39,535 bases of DNA from Verrucomicrobiota bacterium. GTDB lineage: Bacteria; Verrucomicrobiota; Verrucomicrobiia; JABWAM01. The position numbers were made by a program, and so were the translations under genes. Positions 18,950 to 27,219 of this stretch are shown piece by piece. Under the pieces are notes generated by a model that was not told where the DNA came from, made no database searches, and saw only the letters and a list, made by a program, of their open reading frames with translations. The DNA is taken from the NCBI GenBank assembly GCA_016198745.1, contig JACQHZ010000166.1:1-39535 (forward strand). Direction: 5' to 3'. Positions within the stretch are counted from its first letter, which is position 1. Every line of letters begins with the position of its first letter.

Positions 18950-18969
18950 CAAAGGTTTTATAACCTTTG
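18950..18969. promoter_or_regulatory. Perfect palindrome upstream of the methyltransferase gene, candidate MerR-type operator
   Basis: CAAAGGTT-TTAT-AACCTTTG, 8-bp perfect arms, 13 bp upstream of the ATG at 18983 and just downstream of a TTGACT -35-like hexamer (18942-18947). Confidence 0.6.
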
Positions 18970-18982
18970 TAGGTTGGTAGGC

Positions 18983-21130
18983 ATGAAAGAGCGCCTTTCC
19001 CTCACCGAAACCGCATCGCTGCTCGGCGTTAGCAAGGAAACGCTGCGAAATTGGGATCGAGCCGGTAAGCTTAAGTCGATTCGCCACCCGGTGAACAACT
19101 ACCGCACCTATGACCGGGAGAAGGTCATGAAGGTGCGAGAGGAACTGACGGCAATCTACCACGTTGGGACTTCCGCTGAGTCCTTCGTGACCGTTACGCG
19201 ACCGGCAACTCAGGAGAGCGGGCTGTCTGAGGATCAGTTCAAGCGCCAGTTGGCGCGGTTGCACAAGTGCTTGCGCGACACTGACGGTGATAGCTCCCTT
19301 GTCGCGCGGTTCGACGAATTGACCAAGCTTTTCTTCATCAAGGTTTTATCGGAAAGCAGCCCTGAAGGCGGGGAGCTTTTCAACCAGTTCCTCGAATCCG
19401 ACCAAGTATTCGCCAAGCGGATTCGGAAGTTTTACGACGACGCCTGCAAGGAGCACGAACACGTCATTCCGCAACGATTTCGCAAGCTCAATCCCTCTGA
19501 TCACGCCCTAGTTGAAGTCGGCAAGATTTTGAGTGCTTTTTCGCTGTCGGGCTCTGTCGCAGATTTTAAGGGAGTCGCTTACGAGGAAGTTGTTCGTAAC
19601 ACTTTTGATAAAGGCGACAACCAACAGTTTTTCACACCACGGGAGATTGCCAGTTTCTTGGTTTCGCTGCTCAAGCCGAAGATCAAGGGCGTCGTCGGTG
19701 ACCCAGCAAGCGGTACAGGAGGATTTTTGGTCGAGATGCTCAAACAGGGCGTTCATCCTTCCCACATGATTGCGCTGGAGATTGATGACCGTCTCGCGTG
19801 GGTTACCGGAGTTAATCTGTTCCTCAACAACGCCCATTCGTTCGAGAGTGTATGTTTGGGTAATAGCGGAAGCCTTGGACACAAAGCGCAACCCTACTTT
19901 AAGCGGTTCAACGCGATTATCACCAATCCGCCGTTCGGTAGTGATTTCTCCGAATCTGCTGCATTGCAGGCATTCGAGCTTGGCAAGGGTTTTACTTCGA
20001 GACGGCGGGGGATTCTCTTCATCGAGCGTTGCTTGGACATGCTCAAAGAAGGCGGATATTTGGGGATGATTATTGACGAGGGCGTACTGTCTTTGCCATC
20101 GACGGCAGACGTAAGACAGCTTATCGGGAAACGAGCCGAGTTGCTGGCAGTCATAAGCCTACCGGAAACGGCGTTCATGCCGTACGCTTCTGTCAACACC
20201 TCGATAATTATTCTGCGCAAGACGAGCAAGCCCTCACAGTCATGCACGACGTTTTACGCAAAGTCGGAACGAGTTGGCCGTAAGCCGAACGGAGAACCTG
20301 ACACCACGTATGATTCTCACGGCAATCCTGTTCCGAACAGCGACCTTCCTCAGATTCTCGAAGCGTGGGAGACGTTTCAGAAAACCGGTAAGTTGTCAGA
20401 CGAGACGGAAACTGCATTCCTCGCCAACCCCTTTGCGGAAGTGGGCGCGACTGAGAACTTGCGTCTCGATTTCCGGTATCATCATCCCGCTCGCCTCCAC
20501 TCAGCTTCCGCTCTCAAAAGGTGCAAGTTCCGTACGGTTACGCTTGGAGAGATTTGTTCGGAACGAAATGAGGTCTTTGTCCCATCGCAGGATTTTGGCG
20601 ACCAGTTCATCTTGCATACCGGGCTTGCACAGATGGAATCGAGAAACGGAATTGCCCGGCAGGTATCTGTGCCGGCTCAATCGTTGAAAAGCACTGTGAA
20701 GAAATTCTACAAGCACGACATTCTTTTTGCTAGGATGCGACCGAACTTGCGCAAGTGTCACTACGTCGAGTTTCAACAGCCTGGATACACTTCGTCTGAG
20801 TGCGTTGTCTTGACGATTCGGGAGGGTGCTGACGGAAAACCGTTCGATCCGTTCGTTCTCTCCGTCCTTCTCCGATCTGATTTCGTTTTTGGGCAGATCA
20901 TGCACCATGTTGCCGGAATCGGACGCCCACGCTTGGCTGCGCATGATTTGAAACAGATCAAGATTCCGGTGCCCCCCCCGGAAGTTCAGGCAGCACTGAG
21001 AGACACCTTCCTCAAGACGCAAGCCACGTACAATGGCCTCCGGGAACAAGCAGAGCAATTGCTGAAACAGGCAGCCAGCTTGGAAGGTCAAGCCGTCGAG
21101 AACGTTGCCAAAGGCCTCTGTGGAGTGTAG
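18983..21130 (+). CDS. MerR-type HTH + HsdM-like N6-adenine DNA methyltransferase + single-TRD HsdS-like specificity domain
   Basis: LSLTETASLLGVSKETLRNWDRAGKLKSIRHPVNNYRTYDREKV (MerR wHTH); GDPASGTGGFLVEML (motif I); NPPFG (motif IV); C-terminal TRD and helical region ending IKIPVPPPEVQAALRDTFLKTQATYNGLREQAEQLLKQ. Confidence 0.9.
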   Translation: MKERLSLTETASLLGVSKETLRNWDRAGKLKSIRHPVNNYRTYDREKVMKVREELTAIYHVGTSAESFVTVTRPATQESGLSEDQFKRQLARLHKCLRDTDGDSSLVARFDELTKLFFIKVLSESSPEGGELFNQFLESDQVFAKRIRKFYDDACKEHEHVIPQRFRKLNPSDHALVEVGKILSAFSLSGSVADFKGVAYEEVVRNTFDKGDNQQFFTPREIASFLVSLLKPKIKGVVGDPASGTGGFLVEMLKQGVHPSHMIALEIDDRLAWVTGVNLFLNNAHSFESVCLGNSGSLGHKAQPYFKRFNAIITNPPFGSDFSESAALQAFELGKGFTSRRRGILFIERCLDMLKEGGYLGMIIDEGVLSLPSTADVRQLIGKRAELLAVISLPETAFMPYASVNTSIIILRKTSKPSQSCTTFYAKSERVGRKPNGEPDTTYDSHGNPVPNSDLPQILEAWETFQKTGKLSDETETAFLANPFAEVGATENLRLDFRYHHPARLHSASALKRCKFRTVTLGEICSERNEVFVPSQDFGDQFILHTGLAQMESRNGIARQVSVPAQSLKSTVKKFYKHDILFARMRPNLRKCHYVEFQQPGYTSSECVVLTIREGADGKPFDPFVLSVLLRSDFVFGQIMHHVAGIGRPRLAAHDLKQIKIPVPPPEVQAALRDTFLKTQATYNGLREQAEQLLKQAASLEGQAVENVAKGLCGV

Positions 21131-21147
21131 GCTCGCTGCCCAACATC

Positions 21148-22221
21148 ATGAGCAATCGAGACTTGGCAAGGGCGCTGCTCCTCCGAGCAGTGGAGCGAGT
21201 GAACAAGAGCGTATCGAAGACGCTGACGGCGAGGCGTTCCATTGAAACTCCCCCGATGGATTCCCGCCACCTCACGGACACGCGCACCAGAGTTTCGACG
21301 CTTTTGGAGTATTCGCTGGCCTACGAAATGAACCATTTGCTCGAAGCGGAGGGTAAGGGATTCAGCCTCTCGGCGGTTCTGTGGAACGTGTTCCCGGATC
21401 TCCTGATGCGCGATGCTTCGAGGACGCCGACAATCGGTTTCGAGGTAAAGGCGCTGCACACCGCTGCTGAGGAGAAATCCGCAAACCTCTCAACACCGCT
21501 TCACATGATCAACAAGGGTGGAGATTTTCTCGTTATCGTCATTTGGGGCTGGCAGCGCGAGGTGGTCGGCTCTGTGAGCATAACCTACCCGCACATTCAT
21601 CTTGTGGAGGTATTCGACGCTTACGTGTTGGCGCAAACGAGGGATTACAGCTGGCTCTTCACACAGGGAAACCGCATCAAAGGGATCGACATTAGCACGC
21701 CGATCATCACGCCGGAAGACAAGCCCAAAGGCGACCGATTCAAAGCTGAAGAAGGCAACATGGGCAAGCTCATGCGCATCGGCCTTGACCCCAACCTGCC
21801 AGCAGAGACCCCGAATTTGGAGGCTTTGAAAGCAGAGGCGGCGACTTATGACGCGTTCAAACAGCGTGTCTTGGCTTTTGGTCTCACCGAGACTTTCCGT
21901 GAAATCTGTTTCCTGCAAGAGGCTGAGAACGTGAAAATGCAAACAGTGCAGGCATATCCAGAAGACCTTCAAATGTTGGGACAAGCCCGCTTGAAGGGCG
22001 GAAACGAGTTCTGCTTGCTGGCAGGGAGGAACTTGTCTCAGTGGCAAAAGGAGGAGGAAATGAAGTCCATTCACACACAAGGCTCAGTGTCCCTCTGGCT
22101 GTCGTCAAAGCTCAACTGGCATGTCCTTCAAAAGGGTGAGCATGGTTGGAAAGTCGTTGGCAGCGGCGAGAAACCCGATAGTGCGTACGACAAAATTGGG
22201 GAGTTACTGGCCAGCAAGTGA
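21148..22221 (+). CDS. Restriction endonuclease, PD-(D/E)xK type, paired with the upstream methyltransferase
   Basis: FPDLLMRDASRTPTIGFEVKAL fits PD...ExK; starts 17 bp after the methyltransferase stop, same strand. Confidence 0.75.
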   Translation: MSNRDLARALLLRAVERVNKSVSKTLTARRSIETPPMDSRHLTDTRTRVSTLLEYSLAYEMNHLLEAEGKGFSLSAVLWNVFPDLLMRDASRTPTIGFEVKALHTAAEEKSANLSTPLHMINKGGDFLVIVIWGWQREVVGSVSITYPHIHLVEVFDAYVLAQTRDYSWLFTQGNRIKGIDISTPIITPEDKPKGDRFKAEEGNMGKLMRIGLDPNLPAETPNLEALKAEAATYDAFKQRVLAFGLTETFREICFLQEAENVKMQTVQAYPEDLQMLGQARLKGGNEFCLLAGRNLSQWQKEEEMKSIHTQGSVSLWLSSKLNWHVLQKGEHGWKVVGSGEKPDSAYDKIGELLASK

Positions 22222-22230
22222 CTGCCCGTT

Positions 22231-22581
22231 CTATTTTTCGGATGTGATTCGATTGCGTAGCACTTGGAAATGCTGTTGCCACTTTGGATCGTAGTTCCCG
22301 CCCGAAGCGTGCTTGATCATTTCTACCAGTTCGTCTCGTGAAGCCACAGGAAACAGCAGTTTTTTCGTGATGTCCCTCACCTCATACTTGGCTGAAATTT
22401 GCTGGATGTTGAACAGGTAGCCGAGACAGTCATCATCCAGTCCCCTGAACGACACACAAAGCGAAACCTTGCCGTCATGTTTCCGCAGAAGTTTCTCCAG
22501 CGCGGCACTGTTGACCTTCTCCAGAAAGAGCTTCTCCTTCGGAAAGGGCAGCTTCATCTCGCCTTGGAAATACTTGGGCAT
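22231..22581 (-). CDS. Hypothetical protein convergent to the R-M genes
   Basis: 116-aa ORF with non-shadow composition, ending about 10 bp from the endonuclease stop. Confidence 0.5.
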   Translation of the reverse strand: MPKYFQGEMKLPFPKEKLFLEKVNSAALEKLLRKHDGKVSLCVSFRGLDDDCLGYLFNIQQISAKYEVRDITKKLLFPVASRDELVEMIKHASGGNYDPKWQQHFQVLRNRITSEK

Positions 22582-22858
22582 AACGGTTCGTTTATCATGG
22601 CCGATTCATGTCCGGCAATCATTTCTTCTCGGAAGCAGCCGTGCGTTTGCCGCACACGGGAACCCGACGATGCGCCGATGCCTTCTTGATCGAGCAGAAT
22701 CAGACCCGCAACGCACCGGCGGCGACATTCTCATGGTGAACGGAGCAGGCGGTCTACCGCAGCAATCGCATTCTGTCCTTCACGGAAGCGGCGCGGGTGG
22801 GGACGGGAACCATCAGAAAAATATGGAAACCAAACGGATCACCTCTGCCGTCGTGGCG

Positions 22859-22894
22859 GATTCATTCAAGTTTTTGCGCCAAACCTTCAAGACA
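22859..22894 (+). repeat. 36-bp repeat copy B (encodes DSFKFLRQTFKT in the pilin 3 leader)
   Basis: GATTCATTCAAGTTTTTGCGCCAAACCTTCAAGACA; 33/36 identical to 14685-14720. Confidence 0.8.
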
Positions 22895-23295
22895 TCAGCC
22901 GCCCGGTGTGTCATCCTGTTGAGCATGAGGGCAACTTCCCTTTCCCGGCGATTCGCGCGGCGCAACGTGGCTTCCTTCACTCTGATTGAGTTGCTTGTGG
23001 TGGCGATCATCGGCATCCTGGCGGCCATGCTGCTGCCGGCGTTGAAAAATGCCAGGGAAACGGCGAAATCCGTTGTGTGCAGAAAAGGAGTCAATCCAAT
23101 TATTGTAACAAACTACAGCCCTTTTCGAGTTTCCGCCACCGAGCGGTTAAAGCGCAGTCCGAATTCATTCTTTGTCCGGCCTGATAAATGCCGTTGCTCA
23201 TTCCCCCCCGCGTCCGCACCCCAATTACTCGCCAGTCACTTCACCGACACCTTGTCGTGGCCGTGGGTTGAGGGGAAAGCCCCCCTTGGTCCCAT

Positions 23296-23320
23296 GGACG
23301 CGACAGAGCGCGTCCCTCCA
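23296..23320. repeat. Partial REP-like hairpin related to the 5047-5106 element
   Basis: GGACGCG-ACAGAG-CGCGTCC-CTCCA; its reverse complement TGGAGGGACGCGCTCTGTCGCGTCC resembles TGGAGGGCGCGGCTCTGTCCGCGCC at 5048. Confidence 0.6.
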
Positions 23321-23417
23321 GATCCAGGATCAGTCCGGGTTTCATGATCCAATCAGAGTGTTTCGGCGTCAGACTCGCGCAATAGCCATTTTTTGTCCGG
23401 TTTCATCGGTGACTTCC

Positions 23418-23771
23418 TCAGCGGTTGACACGATACACAACACTGCGCTCTCGCACTTCAAAGCCAATCTGTCGTCTCGGCGGTTCCGGTTCGGGCGGTG
23501 GGTCGAGCAAGCGCATGATGCGCTGGAGCACTTCCACATTGGCGGCCATGATGGCGCCGTTTTCGGTGAAGGTGAGGGGAAGAACGGGTGAGAATTTGAG
23601 CCGGGTAAGGCGGTCACAATTTGTGACCACCTCCGTTTTCTCTTCTGATGTAAGTTGGAAAACAAAATCGGCGGGGAACGGTCGGCATTGCGTTTCACAC
23701 CCTCGCTTGGTGGCGCGGTAGCCCAGCGCCCCACAGGATTCGCAAGAGATTTGGCGGTTTTTGCATTCCAT
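23418..23771 (-). pseudogene. ORF6N-domain (KilA-N/Bro-type) protein, internally deleted
   Basis: FPADFVFQLTSEEKTEVVTNCDRLTRLKFSPVLPLTFTENGAIMAANV, then directly EVLQRIMRLLDPPPEPEPPRRQIGF, which looks like a C-terminal tail. Confidence 0.6.
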
Positions 23772-23799
23772 ACCGGCGGAGGGCCGGTACACTTGTGCC

Positions 23800-24072
23800 A
23801 TGCAAACGGATATTTTCAGTCACCCTTGGAGCGGAGTGTTTCCGGCAACTTTGTGTCCTTTTCACGAGGACGAATCCATTAACGAGCCGGGTCTGCGCGC
23901 TTACTTCCGCGAACTGGCCGGAGTGGATGGGGTCAAGGGGCTGGTCTGCAACGGGCATACGGGGGAAATCATGTCCTTGCGTCCACCCGAACGCGCGCGC
24001 GTGACGCGGATCGCGGCGGACATCCTCTGCGCCGCCTGCATTTTCTCAAGGAGTTGGACAATTGCGGCTTGA
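23800..24072 (+). pseudogene. N-terminal fragment of a DapA/dihydrodipicolinate synthase-family protein
   Basis: VFPATLCPFHEDESINEPGLRAYFRELAGVDGVKGLVCNGHTGEIMSLRPPERARVTRIAADIL, then coding similarity is lost; the barrel is absent. Confidence 0.7.
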
Positions 24073-24157
24073 TCAACGATAAAGACGTCGGCAATCGTTC
24101 GTCATGATTTGGCAGTCAACGAATCACTTCCAACGCAACCGGGAAAACCGTCCGAAT

Positions 24158-25558
24158 ATGAACCGGAAACCTGATCTGACCCAAGCCCAACTGTTCCTCG
24201 ACGACGCATGGATCGAGGAAGCCGCGTTTGTCAGCCGCCAGTGGCATCAACCGAGAAAATTTCCAGATCCAGTCCTCAAGCCCGAACATCCGTGGGAACG
24301 CTGGTGCCCTTCGCTCTACGGCACGGTGCTGCATTGGCGCGGCAAGTTTCGCATGTGGTACACGTGCTGGACGCGCGACGGCAACCAGCCGCGCACCGCT
24401 TATGCGGAGGGCGCCGACGGCGTGGCATGGGAGAAGCCCCGGCTTGGCGTCTGCGAGTTCGGAGGCAACAAAGACAACAACATTATCCTCGATGCGGTCG
24501 CCCCGCGTTATATTGACGACCTTACGGTCATTGACGATGCCGGCGACTCCGAGTGGCCGCTGAAAGCGTTGTATTGGGAGGGCGCCACGCACGATTGGAA
24601 GAAACAAGATTGGGGCATTTATCTGGCGCGCTCGAAAGACGGCATTCACTGGGATCGTTCACCGGGGTTGGTGCTCCCGCAATGGATTGATCGGTTCAAC
24701 GCCGTTTCCACGAAACTCAACGGCCAATATGTTGTTTATGGACGATCGGCGGATTTGCAGCGCGGAATGGGGCGCAACGGACGCAGCGTCTGGCGCACCG
24801 AGAGCGCGGACCTGATCCATTGGAGCAAGGCCAAACTTGTGCTCCAACGCGACCCGGAAGACCCGGTGAACATGGAGTATTATTCCGCGTCGGTATTTCC
24901 GTACGAGGGCCTTGCGCTTGGCGGGCTTGAACGCATGCACATGTCACCCGACCGCCTCGATACCGAACTGATCTGGAGTCACGATGGCGGCTGGAAATGG
25001 GAACGCGCTCCCAAACGGCCCGCGTTTCTCAGTCCGTCATCGGATCGACGATGGGACGACACCTGGGTGTGCCTGCCGACCAACGCGCCGATTCGTCGCC
25101 ACCATCGGCTTTGGTTCTATTATTCGGGCCGCAGCGGCGCGCACGGTTCCGAATATCCGTCCAATCACGGCGCGATTGGACTGGCGTTTTTGCGCATGGA
25201 CGGTTTTGCGTCGTTGATGGCCGGCGAACGGAAAGGGGTTGTCGTGACGAAACCCATGCGCTGGCCGAAAGCCGCCCTGCACATCAACGTTGACCCCCGC
25301 CGCGATCTCGCGTCGCATCCGGGCTTTTGCACGGGTGAACTCCGCGCCGAACTGCGCACCGCGGCCAACCAACCGATCAAGGGATTCACGTGGGACGATT
25401 GCGTTCCGTTCACCAGAAACACCGCGGCGGCGGAGAATGCCGCCTGCCCCGCCATCTGGAAGAAAGGAAAATGCGCGCGCGATCTGGCGGGCAAATCCAT
25501 TCGCATCGCCTTCAAGTTGCACGACGCGCATCTGTACAGCTTTCGTTCGAAACCCTGA
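24158..25558 (+). CDS. Glycoside hydrolase-like five-bladed beta-propeller (GH32/43-like fold), copy 2
   Basis: WERWCPSLYGTVLHWRGKFRMWYTCWTRDGNQPRTAYAEGADGVAWEKPRLGV parallels 16222-17640 (WDSLCVSWPGTVLYSPGDRKFRCWYTGLD...AESGGGVHWTKP). Confidence 0.65.
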   Translation: MNRKPDLTQAQLFLDDAWIEEAAFVSRQWHQPRKFPDPVLKPEHPWERWCPSLYGTVLHWRGKFRMWYTCWTRDGNQPRTAYAEGADGVAWEKPRLGVCEFGGNKDNNIILDAVAPRYIDDLTVIDDAGDSEWPLKALYWEGATHDWKKQDWGIYLARSKDGIHWDRSPGLVLPQWIDRFNAVSTKLNGQYVVYGRSADLQRGMGRNGRSVWRTESADLIHWSKAKLVLQRDPEDPVNMEYYSASVFPYEGLALGGLERMHMSPDRLDTELIWSHDGGWKWERAPKRPAFLSPSSDRRWDDTWVCLPTNAPIRRHHRLWFYYSGRSGAHGSEYPSNHGAIGLAFLRMDGFASLMAGERKGVVVTKPMRWPKAALHINVDPRRDLASHPGFCTGELRAELRTAANQPIKGFTWDDCVPFTRNTAAAENAACPAIWKKGKCARDLAGKSIRIAFKLHDAHLYSFRSKP

Positions 25559-25625
25559 ATCACTCGCGCCTTTCCCAATGGTGTTCCGGTGCACGATCCA
25601 GCGTGGGGTTTTCTCAAATTGACGC

Positions 25626-25865
25626 ATGATCAGCGCGCTTCGCGGGATGCCGCTCAAACAGCTTTATCTCCATGATTGCCCGGCGCTGACTGATCTCTCC
25701 CCGCTGGCTGATTGCGCGGCTCTGGAACAACTGACAATTCCGAAACAATGCCGCGACATTGAATTTCTGCGGCGATTGCCTCGCCTGGAACGTCTTTCTT
25801 ACACCGCAGTGTCCCACCCCGCCGCCGAGTTTTGGAAGGAATGGGACGCGAAGAAGGGGAAATAG
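25626..25865 (+). pseudogene. Leucine-rich-repeat protein fragment
   Basis: LRGMPLKQLYLHDCPALTDLSPLADCAALEQLTIPKQCRDIEFLRRLPRLERLSY: two to three LRRs without the rest of a protein. Confidence 0.6.
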
Positions 25866-26094
25866 AAAACTCGTCAATCCACTTTCCATCATCGCTCAAG
25901 CGGCGGCCATGTTTTCATGGGAGGGAATGTTGGGATCAGTTTGGAAAACGGCCCAAGGGCTTTGGTTACTACTCAGGTTCAGAGTTTGCCCTCGCGAAAG
26001 CGGGGGGGTCAATGGTTCGCGGTTTGCGACGCATGATCAGGGCTTCTGAGTAAAACCGACTTGCTAATTCGTTTTTTTATGCTAAAAACGACTC

Positions 26095-26753
26095 ATGTAT
26101 CCACGATTGCTTTCGGCGCCAACCAAGGGAAGTTTCTTCCTGTTCGGCCCGCGCGGGGTGGGCAAGACCGCCTGGCTGCGGCGAGTTTCTCGCAAGGCAG
26201 TGTGTTGAACATGACGGCGGTGGCGCGGGAGTGCGCCGTCTCGGCCAAGGTGGTTGAAGATTACTTCGGCATTCTGGAGGATCTGCTGCTTGCGGTGCGC
26301 CTGCCGGTGTTCACGAAGCGGGCCAAACGACGGATGATCGCGCATCCGAAGTTCTACTACTTTGATGCGGGGGTGTTTCAGGCGATTCGACCGCGTGGGC
26401 CGTTGGACGTTCCCGGCCAGATTCATGGTCCCGCGTTGGAAACGCTTTTCTTGCAGCAACTGCGGGCCCTGAATGATTATCGAAGTCTCGGCTTCCGATT
26501 GCACTACTGGCGCACCGCCGCAGGCGACGAAGTGGACTTCGTGTTGCACGGCGAACGCGGTCTGTTCGCGTTCGAGGTGAAAATGGCGCAGAACGTTCGT
26601 CCGGACAACCTGCGCGCCTTGGAACGTTTCCGCGCGGACTTTCCCCAGGCCAAGGCGCACTTGCTCTACCTGGGCAACCGCCGATGGCACGAACGCGGCA
26701 TTGAGATTGTCCCGTTCATCGAGTGCGTCACCCTGTTGGACAAATTCTTGTGA
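26095..26753 (+). pseudogene. ATPase/DUF4143-family protein with internal deletion and frameshift
   Basis: Frame from 26095: MYPRLLSAPTKGSFFLFGPRGVGKTAWLRRVSRKAVC* (Walker A). A different frame continues SVLNMTAVARECAVSAKVVEDYFGILEDLLLAVRLPVFTKRAKRRMIAHPKFYYFDAGVFQAI...DEVDFVL...FEVKMA (DUF4143). The ATPase core between them is missing. Confidence 0.8.
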
Positions 26754-26761
26754 CCTGTTGC

Positions 26762-26820
26762 TGTAGCGGCGGTCTATGACCGTCGCCACCACCTTGCGGC
26801 GCTCATAGAGCGCCGCTACA
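26762..26820. repeat. REP-like element: outer inverted repeat enclosing two hairpins
   Basis: Outer TGTAGCGGCG (26762-26771)/CGCCGCTACA (26811-26820); inner CGGTC-TAT-GACCG and GGCGCTC-ATA-GAGCGCC (26798-26814). Confidence 0.8.
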
Positions 26821-27219
26821 ATTGGCCGCTTGAAAAATTCATTTTTGAAATAGAAATGACATGAAATATCCGGGTCATTTCGTCGCCTGCCGCTTCCGCG
26901 ACCGAGCATGCGGTTTTGGAGACGGGCCGTACTCGATGGTTTTACGTCAGTGATGGGATTGGCCTCTGGCATGAGCACGCGGGGCTCAAAGTAATAGAAG
27001 CGGCATCGGAACATTTCCTCGCGAAAGGCGGTGAGGTGCGGATAGTGAGGCGCGTAGAGCGAATGAATTTCCAGTTGAATCTTGTAGCGAAGGAGGCGAT
27101 GCGTTATTCGACTTTTCTCCTGTGAAACCCCATTCACGATGACTTCACCTCCTGGCCGGGCGTGAGTGCGGGATGGCGGATTTCCAAAGAGCCAGGGTTC
27201 GTAACTTTTGAATCGAATC

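Larger units (their letters stand above)
22823..23347 (+). pseudogene. Truncated prepilin-type protein (pilin 3)
   Basis: METKRITSAVVADSFKFLRQTFKT...[39 protein letters not shown], then KGVNPIIV and unrelated sequence; lacks the NLKQ and H-X9-DG regions. Confidence 0.75.

Noticed and set aside
18983-22221. Classical type I R-M, BREX or DISARM system
   Set aside because: No HsdR/helicase translocase, PglZ, Brx or Drm gene is present; the visible parts fit a type II-like pair with a fused M-S subunit.
22608-22739. 43-aa ORF (MSGNHFFSEAAVRLPHTGTRRCADAFLIEQNQTRNAPAATFSW)
   Set aside because: Too short and without a recognised family; may be a fragment, not supported as a gene.
25916-26051. Possible coding tail (WDQFGKRPKGFGYYSGSEFALAKAGGSMVRGLRRMIRASE)
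   Set aside because: Looks protein-like but no start, family or context could be supported.
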